Assembly (NCBI GenBank): GCA_002337085.1
Contig: DDFH01000008.1
Coordinates: 1 to 64,000, forward strand
Direction of reading: 5' to 3'
From: Hyphomonadaceae bacterium UBA1933
GTDB taxonomy: Bacteria > Pseudomonadota > Alphaproteobacteria > Caulobacterales > Aquidulcibacteraceae
DNA length: 64,000 nucleotides
A program made the position numbers and the translations under genes. Under the pieces are notes generated by a model, which saw only the letters and a list, made by a program, of their open reading frames with translations, did not search any database and was not told the origin of the DNA. Positions within the stretch are counted from its first letter, which is position 1, and every line of letters starts with the position of its first letter. Shown piece by piece: positions 53,280 through 62,381 of this stretch.

Positions 53280-54560
53280 TTATTTTTTCAAATCCTTGCT
53301 ATCAAAATATTCTTTGATTGCCTTTGCCACACCAGACATTTGCTTATTTCTAAAGTCTGAATTTGTCAGGCGTGCCTCATCATCAGGATCAGTAATAAAG
53401 CCCATCTCTAACAAAACCGCCGGTACTGTCGGCGATAATAGCACAAAGAAACCAGCACGACGGTGTGATGATGATGTTAAAGGCCCTGCGTCTTTGATGT
53501 TTAACAATATGTTTTCAGCAAAAACCGCAGATTGGTTTTTTGTATCGCGTTGCGTTAAATCGCGCAAAATTTCGGTAACTGTATTATCATTAGTGCGATT
53601 TGGCGGAACAACCGTCCAATTATCGCGGTTTAATAACCGGCGCGATCTATCCCCGCCCTCTTCACTTAGCGTATAGACAGTTGCGCCTTGCGCCTTTGCA
53701 CCACCAGCAGAATCAGCATGAAGCGAAATAAACAAATCTGCACGTAAATCGCGCGCAATAATGATTCTTTTTTCGAGCGGAAGAAATACATCACTTGAGC
53801 GCGTCATAATCACATTAAAACGTGAATCGCGGCGCAAGATATCGCGCAATAATAGCGCACTTGATAAAGTCACATTTTTTTCAAATACGCCGTTTGTTAT
53901 TCCCAATGCGCCTGGGTCATGACCACCATGACCAGCATCAATCACAATCGTATATTTACCCTTGCCTGATTTTGATGAAACCGGTGTAATAATTTGCGTA
54001 GATTTTGGTAATTGCTTTGGTTGCTGGCTCGCAAAAGTTTTAAAATCAGAATTATCCAATTTGATAGTTAAAAAACGCCCGCCAATTTCATTATTAAATT
54101 GTTGGCTTGTTACTTTTACAGGCTTTTGCAAATCAAGAACAATCCTAGACTGTTGCTCTGATTTAAGTGCGTAACGTATTTGTTTAATCAGCCCCTTGCC
54201 AGCAATTAGTCCACCATTTGGTGAGCCAAATTTCCACTCTGCTCTTTCAAAATCAATCACCAAACGGTTTGAAGGCTGCGTTAATGAGAAAATTTTATAA
54301 TTAAAATCACGACTTGTTTTAACTGATATATAAGTTGAGTTATCTTTTTCTTCTATCCTAAAGCCATATATTTTTAAAACTTGATTTTGGGCGGCAATAG
54401 AGTTTGCGTCCGCCGCCAAGGCATAACCTGCTGATTGTGCATTATTGGTTTCAGAAGAATTCATAAATAAACCAACAGCTTTAGTAATTCCAAACACTAA
54501 AAGCGGCACAATAATCAGTGCGAAAATGATTAAACGTAAAAATTTTTTCTGTAAAAACAT
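53280..54560 (-). CDS. amiC: N-acetylmuramoyl-L-alanine amidase with AMIN domain
   Basis: Cell-separating amidase that removes stem peptides from glycan strands. The 426-residue protein has an N-terminal hydrophobic anchor or signal (about 10-28), an AMIN domain (about 55-165) that targets the division site, and a zinc-dependent Amidase_3 domain (about 200-420). Zinc ligands are in IDAGHGGHDPGA, VFEKNVTL and SLHADS; the catalytic glutamate is in LLEMGFITD. The frame goes on six codons to a TTG; the ATG at 54560 is preferred. mrcA follows after about 150 nt. Confidence 0.94.
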   Translation of the reverse strand: MFLQKKFLRLIIFALIIVPLLVFGITKAVGLFMNSSETNNAQSAGYALAADANSIAAQNQVLKIYGFRIEEKDNSTYISVKTSRDFNYKIFSLTQPSNRLVIDFERAEWKFGSPNGGLIAGKGLIKQIRYALKSEQQSRIVLDLQKPVKVTSQQFNNEIGGRFLTIKLDNSDFKTFASQQPKQLPKSTQIITPVSSKSGKGKYTIVIDAGHGGHDPGALGITNGVFEKNVTLSSALLLRDILRRDSRFNVIMTRSSDVFLPLEKRIIIARDLRADLFISLHADSAGGAKAQGATVYTLSEEGGDRSRRLLNRDNWTVVPPNRTNDNTVTEILRDLTQRDTKNQSAVFAENILLNIKDAGPLTSSSHRRAGFFVLLSPTVPAVLLEMGFITDPDDEARLTNSDFRNKQMSGVAKAIKEYFDSKDLKK

Positions 54561-54967
54561 ATTTAATCTTTTTGCCAAATCTAAACTAAACTCGCCATTA
54601 TTAGTTTGTCACCAATATGTCGAGTCAGTGACATAGACAAATATTATGAATGATGCAAATTTAACTTATGCGCATATCTTTTAATCTAGTATTGCTATTT
54701 TAACTTTTTCACCTTAATGGAATGTAAATTGGGTGGAAACCATTAGGTTAATTGCCCAAATTTCGGATTTATGCGCTTGAATTCGTGAATTAAATAAATA
54801 ATTCAGGCATTTGGGCGCAGGGTTTTAAGTATTATTGTGTGCGTAGAAATGGCATTTTTTGCCCAGCTTATAAAAAGGCAATTCTTTAATAATAGTGTGT
54901 CTGCTGACGGCTGTTTACAAATCTGCACACCCCATTCGCAAATAATTTCAAAATTATTTTTTAAAAA
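54561..54967. other. intergenic region between amiC and rne
   Basis: About 400 AT-rich bases between two divergent genes. It should hold the amiC promoter and the promoter and long leader of rne. By eye there are several possible hairpins, for example ACCT(T)AATGG with CCATTAGGT around 54712-54750 and GTCAC/GTGAC around 54608-54632, but no open frame with coding character and no clear paired promoter boxes. Confidence 0.4.
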
Positions 54968-54971
54968 ACAC

Positions 54972-55035
54972 GCGGGATTTGATGCAATCTGCCGCCTTGG
55001 TGCTGCATTAAGAATATTGTTATCTCCCGCAGGAG
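54972..55035 (+). promoter_or_regulatory. rne 5' leader hairpin next to the ribosome binding site
   Basis: GCGGGA (54972-54977) can pair with TCCCGC (55025-55030), enclosing a second helix ATGCA (54982-54986) / TGCAT (55004-55008). The outer helix ends directly before AGGAGAG, the rne ribosome binding site. RNase E mRNAs are known to be autoregulated through leader hairpins, so this is a candidate control element. Confidence 0.45.
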
Positions 55036-55044
55036 AGAAATTTA

Positions 55045-57447
55045 ATGTCAAAAACAATGTTAATAGACGCTGCACACGAGGAAGAGACCCGTGTAGTAGT
55101 TTTGGATGGTCAAAATTTAGAAGAATTTGATATCGAGACCAAAGCCAAACAACAAATTCGTGGAAATATCTATCTTGCAAAAGTCACACGCGTAGAGCCT
55201 TCTCTACAAGCGTGTTTTGTTGATTTTGGATCACCACGCCATGGCTTCTTGGCATTTTCTGAGGTTCACCCAGATTATTATCAAATTCCAGTTGCCGACC
55301 GTGAGGCTTTGATTGAAGAAGAGGCCAATAGCGTTGATGAAGAGGCGTTTGAAGATGATGAAGAAAATCAGCGCGCACGCCGTGCGGTTGCCCGTCGTTA
55401 TAAAATTCAGGACGTCCTAAAACGCCGCCAAATCATGTTGGTACAGGCTGTAAAAGAAGAACGTGGCAATAAAGGCGCGGCTTTAACAACCTATCTTTCA
55501 CTTGCTGGTCGTTATTGCGTTTTAATGCCAAACACCCCGCGTGGCGGCGGTATTTCGCGAAAAATCACCGCAGCGGGAGACAGAAAACGCCTTAAATCAA
55601 TTGTTTCCCAACTTGAAGTTCCAAAAGGTATGGGGCTTATCATTCGTACGGCTGGCGCAAAACGCAATAAGACAGAAATCAAACGCGACTATGAATATTT
55701 ATTGCGCCTATGGGACAATATCCGCACCCGCACTTTGGAATCGGTTGCCCCTGCCCTAATCCATGAAGAAGAAAGCCTTGTTAAACGCGCAATCCGCGAT
55801 CTTTATAACAAAGATGTCGGCTCAATCGTTATTGAAGGCGAAAATGCATACAAAGAAGCAAAAGACTTTGTAAAAATGCTTATTCCTTCTCATGCACGCA
55901 AAGTTCATCAATATAAACATACTATGCCGCTTTTCTCAAAACTTGGCGTTGAAAAGATGCTATCATCAATCCATAGCGGTGTGGTGCATTTAAAATCAGG
56001 TGGTTATATTGTTATCAACCAAACCGAAGCATTGGTTGCAGTTGACGTAAACTCGGGCAAATCCACACGTGAACGCTCGATTGAACAAACCGCACTTAAA
56101 ACAAATCTTGAAGCCGCAGACGAAGTTGCGCGCCAAATGCGCATGCGCGACCTTGCCGGCCTAATAGTTATTGACTTCATCGATATGGATGAAGCACGTA
56201 ATGACCGCGCCGTTGAAAAACGCGTTAAAGAAGCATTACGTCTTGACCGTGCACGCGTACAAATGGGCAAAATATCTAACTTTGGCCTCATGGAAATCTC
56301 ACGCCAACGTCGTCGTACTGGCGTTCTTGAAGGTTCAAGCCATGTTTGTGAAGTATGCTCTGGCTTTGGTCGTGTACGCTCTTCATCATCGAATGCAACG
56401 CAAATTGTTCGCGATATAGAGGCGCAAGTTGGTGGTCGTAAAAATTGCGAATTGGTTGTTAAAACCGATGTAAACACGGCTCTATATTTGTTGAATGAAA
56501 AACGCACTCATATTGCAATGCTCGAAATTTCACGCCATGTAGTTGTTAAGATCCTTGCGGACGCAACAATGCCGCAGGGCAAATATGAAATTGACTTCGT
56601 TTCAATGGGTGAATCAACCGAAGAGCCTGACTTTAACTTTAACTTTATCAAAGAAGCCGCAGAAGCAGTTGCCAAAGAAGACGCTGCCGAAGAAGCAGAA
56701 GACGCAATTGAAAATGATGTTGCAGAAACTGCGGAAGTTGTTGTTTCGAAAAACAGCAGAAGACGCAAATCACGTCGCCGTGGTAGAAATAAAGGCGAAG
56801 CAAGCGATGCAAACCCTGTTGCGACTATTGTAACTGAAGGTGAAGCTGCTTCTGAAGAAGTTGTTGAAACCACCGAAGCCACTGAAACAACAAACGAAAG
56901 TGAAGAGTCAAGAAACTCTCGACGTCGTCGTGGAAAACGCGGTGGGCGCGGTCTATTTGGAATGCGTGCAGCCAGAAACAAAAATGCACCATCTGAAAAT
57001 TCAGATAGTTCAGCACAGCCTGAAACAGCCCTTGAAACTGTTGTTGAAACAAGCGCACCTGAAAATGCTATTGAAGCAAAAGCGGTTGAAAAAGTTGTTA
57101 CTGAAAAACCAGCTAAGCCATCTAGGGCAAGAACCCGTAAGCCAAAGGTTTCTGAAACTACTGAAGTTGTTGCCGAAACTGCTGCGACCCCAGAAGTTAC
57201 GGTTGAAAAACCCGTGAAAAAACCACGCGGAAGAAAACCAAAAGCAACTGAAGCCACTATTTCTGCAAGTGTTCCTGAAACAAATGTTGAAGTAAAATCT
57301 GATAATACCACAAAGATGCCAAAATCTTCAGATACACAAGCTAGTGAAACAACTAGCAGTGATGAAAGCGGCCCGCGTCCACAACGGAAAACGGGCTGGT
57401 GGGCAAGGAATGCATCAAAATTATTCGGAAACTCAGAAGAACAATAA
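55045..57447 (+). CDS. rne: Ribonuclease E/G
   Basis: Endonuclease at the centre of mRNA decay and rRNA processing. The 800 residues include an S1 domain (about 36-150) interrupted by an acidic insert (90-110) common in alphaproteobacteria, the catalytic aspartates D334 in VAVDVNSGKST and D377 in VIDFIDM, and the zinc-link C435 and C438 in CEVCSG. The C-terminal quarter (about 545-800) is disordered, with Arg-rich patches (SRRRKSRRRGRN, SRRRRGKRGGRG) between Glu/Ala-rich runs, the usual scaffold for degradosome partners and RNA. GGAGAG precedes the ATG. Confidence 0.96.
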   Translation: MSKTMLIDAAHEEETRVVVLDGQNLEEFDIETKAKQQIRGNIYLAKVTRVEPSLQACFVDFGSPRHGFLAFSEVHPDYYQIPVADREALIEEEANSVDEEAFEDDEENQRARRAVARRYKIQDVLKRRQIMLVQAVKEERGNKGAALTTYLSLAGRYCVLMPNTPRGGGISRKITAAGDRKRLKSIVSQLEVPKGMGLIIRTAGAKRNKTEIKRDYEYLLRLWDNIRTRTLESVAPALIHEEESLVKRAIRDLYNKDVGSIVIEGENAYKEAKDFVKMLIPSHARKVHQYKHTMPLFSKLGVEKMLSSIHSGVVHLKSGGYIVINQTEALVAVDVNSGKSTRERSIEQTALKTNLEAADEVARQMRMRDLAGLIVIDFIDMDEARNDRAVEKRVKEALRLDRARVQMGKISNFGLMEISRQRRRTGVLEGSSHVCEVCSGFGRVRSSSSNATQIVRDIEAQVGGRKNCELVVKTDVNTALYLLNEKRTHIAMLEISRHVVVKILADATMPQGKYEIDFVSMGESTEEPDFNFNFIKEAAEAVAKEDAAEEAEDAIENDVAETAEVVVSKNSRRRKSRRRGRNKGEASDANPVATIVTEGEAASEEVVETTEATETTNESEESRNSRRRRGKRGGRGLFGMRAARNKNAPSENSDSSAQPETALETVVETSAPENAIEAKAVEKVVTEKPAKPSRARTRKPKVSETTEVVAETAATPEVTVEKPVKKPRGRKPKATEATISASVPETNVEVKSDNTTKMPKSSDTQASETTSSDESGPRPQRKTGWWARNASKLFGNSEEQ

Positions 57448-58006
57448 TTATTTTAAAATAATTAGCGCATTTATATTTATATCCTTTTTGGGCGGCTGCA
57501 TGGCTCTTGTTGATGGTCGCCCAAAAAATGCACCTGAATTAAAAACTGTTGCCTCTGTTGATGTAACAAAATATGTCGGCACATGGCATGAGATTGCCAG
57601 ATATCCATCAAGCTTTGAAAAAGATTGTCCTAAAGCTACGGCACAATATTCGCTTACCTCGGCAACATGGGTCAATGTAGTCAATACTTGCTATTATAAT
57701 GATGGGCGCATCAAAAGCTTTAAGGCCAAAGCAAGCGTTATAAAAGGTTCTAATAATACCAAACTTGCGGTGAATTTTGCCCCAATACCTTTACCTAAAG
57801 GACAAGGTAATTATTGGATTATTTATCTTGACCCAAATTATCAAAATGCGATTGTTGCATCACCAAATGGTAATTTCATGTGGTTTTTATCGCGTAATGA
57901 GGAAATAAGCAAAGCACAGTTAAATGAAATGTTACTTGCCGCAAAATCCCAATTATTTGATACAGATAAATTAGAAATAATTGGCAAAATTTCTGAAAGC
58001 AATTAA
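57410..58006 (+). CDS. Blc-type outer membrane lipocalin lipoprotein
   Basis: A 198-residue lipocalin: lipobox FLGGC with lipid-anchored C30, the first-strand motif GTWHEIARYP, and YWIIYLDPNYQNAIVASP and FMWFLSR near the end, matching bacterial Blc. It would bind fatty acids or lysophospholipids at the outer membrane. The frame opens earlier within rne; the ATG at 57410 places the signal segment correctly and overlaps the rne end by 38 nt. Confidence 0.9.
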   Translation: MHQNYSETQKNNNYFKIISAFIFISFLGGCMALVDGRPKNAPELKTVASVDVTKYVGTWHEIARYPSSFEKDCPKATAQYSLTSATWVNVVNTCYYNDGRIKSFKAKASVIKGSNNTKLAVNFAPIPLPKGQGNYWIIYLDPNYQNAIVASPNGNFMWFLSRNEEISKAQLNEMLLAAKSQLFDTDKLEIIGKISESN

Positions 58007-58063
58007 TATTGTCTTTGATTCATCCTGTGTTCATGACATAATAATAAACTGGATCAAAATAAG

Positions 58064-59425
58064 GTGATTAATTTGTTTAAACGAAGGTTTTCATATTTTG
58101 TGATGGCTTTTGCGGTTGCATTATTGCCCGCCGCATCAAAAGCGCAATCATTGGTTAGAGATTCCGAAATTGAAAAACTTGTTCGCGATTATTCAGACCC
58201 ATTATTTGTGGCGGCGGGATTAAACCCAAATGATATCAAAATCTATCTTGTAAATGATAAAGAAATAAACGCCTTTGTAACCGATGGACAAAAAATGTTT
58301 GTCAATGCCGGAACAATATTAGAGGCAACAAGTCCAAATCAGTTAAAAGGGGTAATTGCCCACGAAACTGGCCACATTGCCGGCGGACACCTTGCAAGAT
58401 CGTCACAAGCTGAAAAAGAAGCAATGGTTCCCGCTTATGTCACTATTGCACTTGGAATTGTTGCAATTGCCGCCGGCGCGCCCGATGCCGGTGCTGCATT
58501 ATTGGCGAGTTCACAACAATTTGCGATTCTAAGCTTTTATTCATATACACGTACTCAAGAATCAAGTGCGGATCAGGCTGCTTTGCAATATCTTGAAACA
58601 ACGCATCAATCGCCCCAAGGGCTAATCGATTTTTTTGAAAGATTCCGTTATCAAGAAGTTATGTCAGAGGCGAGACGAACCGAATTTTTCCGTTCGCACC
58701 CTCTTTCAACAGATAGGATAGACGCACTTGAACGTCGTGCCGCTTCAAGCCCTTATTTAAAAACTGTTGATAGCGATAGCGATAAACAACGCTTTGCCCT
58801 AGCGCAGGCCAAATTATATGGCTTTTTATATACTGGTCAGCAGGTTTACGTTAAATATCCCTTTAGCGATAATTCAATTCCTGCCCAATATGCGCGGGCA
58901 ATTGCATATTACCGTGCTCCAGATTTAGAATTGGCAACCAATGCAGTAAAAAAACTTATTGATGCTGAACCTAATAATCCATATTTTCAAGAACTTATGG
59001 GGCAAATTTACTTTGAAAATGGGCAAGCTGCAAAGGCACTTCCCTATTATCAAAAATCAGTTGCATTAGAGCAAAATGATTCACTTTTGCGAATTGGCCT
59101 TGCAAGAACCTATATAAATCTTGGCACAAATGAAGATTTAGAAAAGGCAGAGACCGAATTACGCAATGCGGTTAGGCTTGAGGATGACAATGCCTTTGCG
59201 TGGAATCAAATTGCAATTGTCGCCGATAAGCAAGGCAAAGATGGCCTTGCCAGACTTGCAACCGCCGAAGAAGCATTTGCCCTTGGTGACTATGAACGCG
59301 CTAATCGTTTCGCACAAGCGGCTATGCGTAAATTTGATCGCCATACCCCATCATGGCAGCGGGCAAGTGATATTCGTAACGTTACCGAAGAGGCTGCCGC
59401 CAAAGCCGCCAAAGCAAATAAATAA
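58064..59425 (+). CDS. BepA-like M48 family metallopeptidase with TPR repeats
   Basis: Periplasmic zinc protease and chaperone that monitors outer membrane protein assembly. The 453 residues have a signal peptide ending near SKAQS (about 28), the zinc motif HETGH (100-104), a third ligand in QESSADQAAL, and TPR-like repeats in the second half, for example NPYFQELMGQIYFENGQAAKA. The start is GTG at 58064; a TTG at 58073 with AAGGTGA ahead of it is a fair alternative. It precedes a DsbA-like gene on the same strand. Confidence 0.9.
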   Translation: MINLFKRRFSYFVMAFAVALLPAASKAQSLVRDSEIEKLVRDYSDPLFVAAGLNPNDIKIYLVNDKEINAFVTDGQKMFVNAGTILEATSPNQLKGVIAHETGHIAGGHLARSSQAEKEAMVPAYVTIALGIVAIAAGAPDAGAALLASSQQFAILSFYSYTRTQESSADQAALQYLETTHQSPQGLIDFFERFRYQEVMSEARRTEFFRSHPLSTDRIDALERRAASSPYLKTVDSDSDKQRFALAQAKLYGFLYTGQQVYVKYPFSDNSIPAQYARAIAYYRAPDLELATNAVKKLIDAEPNNPYFQELMGQIYFENGQAAKALPYYQKSVALEQNDSLLRIGLARTYINLGTNEDLEKAETELRNAVRLEDDNAFAWNQIAIVADKQGKDGLARLATAEEAFALGDYERANRFAQAAMRKFDRHTPSWQRASDIRNVTEEAAAKAAKANK

Positions 59426-59479
59426 TTAACCCAATATTTACCGAATAATTAGCCTATTCACGGGTTAATGGAGTGCAAT

Positions 59480-60274
59480 ATGCGTAAAAGAATGCTTTCT
59501 GGACATATATTTTTGGCAATCGCCTTATTAGGCGTGGTTTCATGCAATAAAAAAGAAGACAAATCGGTTATGAGCCAAACCGAAGAAGCCAAAAAGCAAG
59601 ACAATACGGCTATTCTTGCATCCCTTACTAAAGAACAACAGGCCGCAGTAAGGGTTTTGGTTCGTGATACTTTGGTAACCGACCCACAAATCTTATTAGA
59701 AGCGCAGCAAGCGTTTGAAGCACAGCAAACACGTATGTTAAACGAAAACGCCTCAAAAGCATTTTCATCAATAATCAGTGACGCTTCGGAACTTTCTTTT
59801 GGCCCAAAAGATGCAAAGGTTACTTTGGTTGAATTTTTTGATTACAAGTGCGGTTTCTGTCATGCGGCAAACCCATGGATGGTCAGCTATATGAAAACCC
59901 ATCCGAATGTTCGCTACATTTTCAAAGAACTTCCAATTCTGTCTGCAAACTCGCTAATTGCGGCAAAGGCGGCCTATGCCTCCAAAGCGCAGGGAAAATA
60001 CGTTGAATTCCATAATGCATTAATGCAGGCACAAGGCGATTTAAGCACAGACCAAATAATTCAAATCGCGACTTCTGTCGGACTGGATACGGTTAAGCTA
60101 CAAAAAGATATGCAAAACCCAGAAATTGAGAAATATCTCAAAAAAGTCCAAGATCAGGCATCACAAGCTGGAATCAGCGGAACTCCAGGCTTTTTGGTAA
60201 ACGGAAAACTCATCTCTGGCTTTAAAGTCGAAGAATTAGAAGCCGCATTGGGTGCAGAGGATGCAGGCAAATAG
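59480..60274 (+). CDS. DsbA family thiol oxidoreductase, probable lipoprotein
   Basis: Periplasmic thioredoxin-fold protein of 264 residues. After a signal segment with GVVSC (C22, a possible lipid anchor) and a helical spacer comes the DsbA domain with the active site CGFC (C124, C127) and the cis-proline loop GTPGF. It would form or isomerise disulfides. GGAG lies 8 nt ahead of the ATG at 59480. It sits close to the BepA-like gene; a pair of envelope folding factors. Confidence 0.9.
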   Translation: MRKRMLSGHIFLAIALLGVVSCNKKEDKSVMSQTEEAKKQDNTAILASLTKEQQAAVRVLVRDTLVTDPQILLEAQQAFEAQQTRMLNENASKAFSSIISDASELSFGPKDAKVTLVEFFDYKCGFCHAANPWMVSYMKTHPNVRYIFKELPILSANSLIAAKAAYASKAQGKYVEFHNALMQAQGDLSTDQIIQIATSVGLDTVKLQKDMQNPEIEKYLKKVQDQASQAGISGTPGFLVNGKLISGFKVEELEAALGAEDAGK

Positions 60275-60286
60275 TTTTTGAATTTA

Positions 60287-60325
60287 TAAAAGCCGGAATT
60301 TGCGATGCAGATTCCGGCTTTTTGT
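60287..60325. terminator. terminator between the DsbA-like gene and thiG
   Basis: Perfect 11-bp stem AAAGCCGGAAT / ATTCCGGCTTT with an 11-nt loop and T runs on both sides, between convergent genes. Confidence 0.9.
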
Positions 60326-60342
60326 ATCAATTTTAAATAAAA

Positions 60343-61116
60343 TTATATAAGACCAGCAAGCGGGCTTGATGGATCGGCATAGCGCTTAAGCCCCATCCGA
60401 CCAGCCAAATACGCCTTACGCCCCGCAATAACTGCATGTTTCATTGCGCTTGCCATTAAAACTGTGTTTTTGGCTTCGGCGATTGCGGTATTCATCAAAA
60501 CGCCATCACAACCCAATTCCATTGCAATTGTTGCATCAGATGCCGTACCAACACCCGCATCAACCAAAACTGGAACCCGTGCCTGTTCAACAATAAGTCG
60601 GATATTGATACGGTTTTGAATCCCAAGGCCTGAACCAATCAAACCACCCAATGGCATAATTGCCGCCGCACCAGCATCTTCTAACTTGCGGGCATAAACC
60701 GGATCATCAGAGGCGTAAACCATTACGTCAAAACCTTCTGCAACCAAAACTTTGGTGGCTTTTAAGGTTTCTTCCATATCAGGATAAAGGGTTTTTTGGT
60801 CGCTTAAAACTTCTAATTTGACCAATGACCAACCACCGGCTTCACGGGCAAGACGCAAGGTACGCAACGCATCATCGGCAGTAAAACAACCAGCAGTATT
60901 GGGAAGATAGGTAAATTCTTTCGGGCTTACAAAATCCGTTAAAAGCGGCTGTGATTTATCGGTAAGATTAACCCGCCGCACCGCAACCGTAACAATTTCA
61001 GCGCCAGAGGCACGTGCCGCAGCGGCATTTTCTTCATAGGTTTTATATTTACCAGTTCCAATAATCAAACGTGAGTTAAAAACTTTACCCGCGACTGACC
61101 AAGTGTCATTTTCCAT
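60343..61116 (-). CDS. thiG: Thiazole synthase
   Basis: Forms the thiazole ring of thiamine from deoxyxylulose phosphate, dehydroglycine and the ThiS thiocarboxylate. The 257 residues have RLIIGTGKY at the start, the Schiff-base lysine in LVKLEVL, and PLGGLIGSGLGI and VDAGVGTASDA in the phosphate-binding part. GAGGGAAAG precedes the ATG; the frame extends five codons to a TTG overlapping thiS. The gene follows thiS directly. Confidence 0.95.
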   Translation of the reverse strand: MENDTWSVAGKVFNSRLIIGTGKYKTYEENAAAARASGAEIVTVAVRRVNLTDKSQPLLTDFVSPKEFTYLPNTAGCFTADDALRTLRLAREAGGWSLVKLEVLSDQKTLYPDMEETLKATKVLVAEGFDVMVYASDDPVYARKLEDAGAAAIMPLGGLIGSGLGIQNRINIRLIVEQARVPVLVDAGVGTASDATIAMELGCDGVLMNTAIAEAKNTVLMASAMKHAVIAGRKAYLAGRMGLKRYADPSSPLAGLI

Positions 61117-61127
61117 TTTACTTTCCC

Positions 61128-61340
61128 TCAAAATCCGCCGCCGACAAATTGCACAATTTCAATTTTATCGCCGGATTTAACTATATGATTTACCCATTCA
61201 GATTTAGGTATAAGATTCTGATTTAATTCAATTGCGATGGATCTTTTTTCAAGTTCAAGAATATCAAGCAAGTCATCAAGATTTTTTCCTGATGCAATTA
61301 CATGTTCTTCACCATTTATTACGATTTTTTCTTTACTCAA
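61128..61340 (-). CDS. thiS: ThiS-like sulfur carrier protein
   Basis: Small ubiquitin-like protein that carries sulfur as a C-terminal thiocarboxylate for thiazole synthesis. The C-terminal part KIVINGEEHVIASGKNLDD, IAIELNQNLIPKSEW and KSGDKIEIVQFVGGGF fits ThiS. The open frame gives 97 residues from a TTG at 61421, but this would overlap the divergent aroQ start; a TTG at 61340 with GGTGC ahead gives 70 residues, the family length. Unusually a phenylalanine follows the terminal GGG, so the glycine is not the last residue. Confidence 0.8.
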   Translation of the reverse strand: MSKEKIVINGEEHVIASGKNLDDLLDILELEKRSIAIELNQNLIPKSEWVNHIVKSGDKIEIVQFVGGGF

Positions 61341-61408
61341 AACAGCACCATTTTTATTCTTATGAAAATATCCTTTAACAGAAGTCGTATTTAAGCTAAA
61401 GGACTTAT

Positions 61409-61846
61409 ATGACAAAGCCAATTTATATTATCAATGGACCAAACCTAAACCTTCTTGGCACGAGAGAGCCTGAAATATATGGTTCGGAGACACTGAAAGA
61501 TATTGAAAATATTTGCGTTAAAACAGCCAATGCGGCCGGTTACGATGTAAAATTTATGCAATCAAATCATGAAGGGCAAATAATTGATTGGCTTCACGAG
61601 GCGCGTACAAATGCAATTGCAATTATATTGAATGCTGGCGCGCTTACACATACTTCGGTCGGCTTGTATGATGCATTAAAAGCCATCGACATTCTTAAGG
61701 TTGAAGTCCACCTTTCGAACCCCCATGCCCGCGAAGAATTCCGCCATAAGAGCTTTATCAGCCCCGTTTCCAATGGTGTAATTGCAGGTTTTGGAATTGA
61801 CTCTTATATCCTTGCCATTAATGGGATAGTGAAAAAATTAACGTAG
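61409..61846 (+). CDS. aroQ: Type II 3-dehydroquinate dehydratase
   Basis: Third step of the shikimate pathway. The 145 residues form a flavodoxin-like fold with IINGPNLNLLGTREPEIYG (active-site tyrosine Y24), QSNHEG, and VEVHLSN with the catalytic histidine. It heads the aroQ-accB-accC series and is divergent from thiS. Confidence 0.96.
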   Translation: MTKPIYIINGPNLNLLGTREPEIYGSETLKDIENICVKTANAAGYDVKFMQSNHEGQIIDWLHEARTNAIAIILNAGALTHTSVGLYDALKAIDILKVEVHLSNPHAREEFRHKSFISPVSNGVIAGFGIDSYILAINGIVKKLT

Positions 61847-61861
61847 CGGAAGTTTAAATAT

Positions 61862-61870
61862 TGCTATAAT
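61862..61870 (+). promoter_or_regulatory. extended -10 promoter of accBC
   Basis: TGCTATAAT, an extended -10 with perfect TATAAT (61865-61870), lies between aroQ and accB; no matching -35 box is seen. It suggests that accBC is also transcribed separately from aroQ. Confidence 0.5.
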
Positions 61871-61903
61871 AGCGTATTAAACCATAATTATCTGGAGATT
61901 GTG

Positions 61904-62371
61904 ATGCCGAGCAATAACGGCTTTGATACCAAATTAGTTAAGGATCTAGCAAAAATCCTTCGTGATAACGAACTTACCGAAATCGGAATCGACCATGAGG
62001 GTACGAAAATTCGTGTAACCCGTAACATAACTCAAACAGTGGTTGCCGCCGCTCCTGTTGCTGCGGCTCCGGTTGCTGCACCAGTCGCCGCTGCGCCTGT
62101 CGCTGCTGCTGCTCCAGTTGCTGAAGTTAAAGCAAAAGGAAACGCTGTTACATCTCCTATGGTTGGAACAATTTACCTTTCACCTGAACCGGGTGCGTCT
62201 GTATTCGCAAAAGTTGGTGATACTGTGAAAGAAGGTCAACAATTATTCATCATCGAAGCAATGAAAACCATGAATTCGGTTACTGCAACCGCATCGGGTG
62301 TCCTTAAAGAAATCCTTGTTACCGATGCCCAGCCCGTCGAATACGGCGAAGCATTGTGTATTATTGAATAA
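61904..62371 (+). CDS. accB: Biotin carboxyl carrier protein of acetyl-CoA carboxylase
   Basis: Carries biotin between biotin carboxylase and carboxyltransferase in the first step of fatty acid synthesis. The 155 residues have an N-terminal domain (1-40), an Ala/Pro linker (about 48-75), and the biotinyl domain with EAMKTMN, biotinylated at K121. The usual motif is EAMKMMN. GGAG is 6 nt from the ATG; an in-frame GTG directly before is not needed. accC follows after 10 nt. Confidence 0.96.
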   Translation: MPSNNGFDTKLVKDLAKILRDNELTEIGIDHEGTKIRVTRNITQTVVAAAPVAAAPVAAPVAAAPVAAAAPVAEVKAKGNAVTSPMVGTIYLSPEPGASVFAKVGDTVKEGQQLFIIEAMKTMNSVTATASGVLKEILVTDAQPVEYGEALCIIE

Positions 62372-62381
62372 GGTGAATAAA

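Noticed and set aside
56508..57311. antisense open frame of 267 codons in the rne tail
   Set aside because: It is an effect of the low-complexity Glu/Ala/Arg codons of the RNase E tail read in reverse.
62043..62228. Leu-rich open frame in accB
   Set aside because: It is the Ala/Pro linker of the biotin carrier protein read in another frame.
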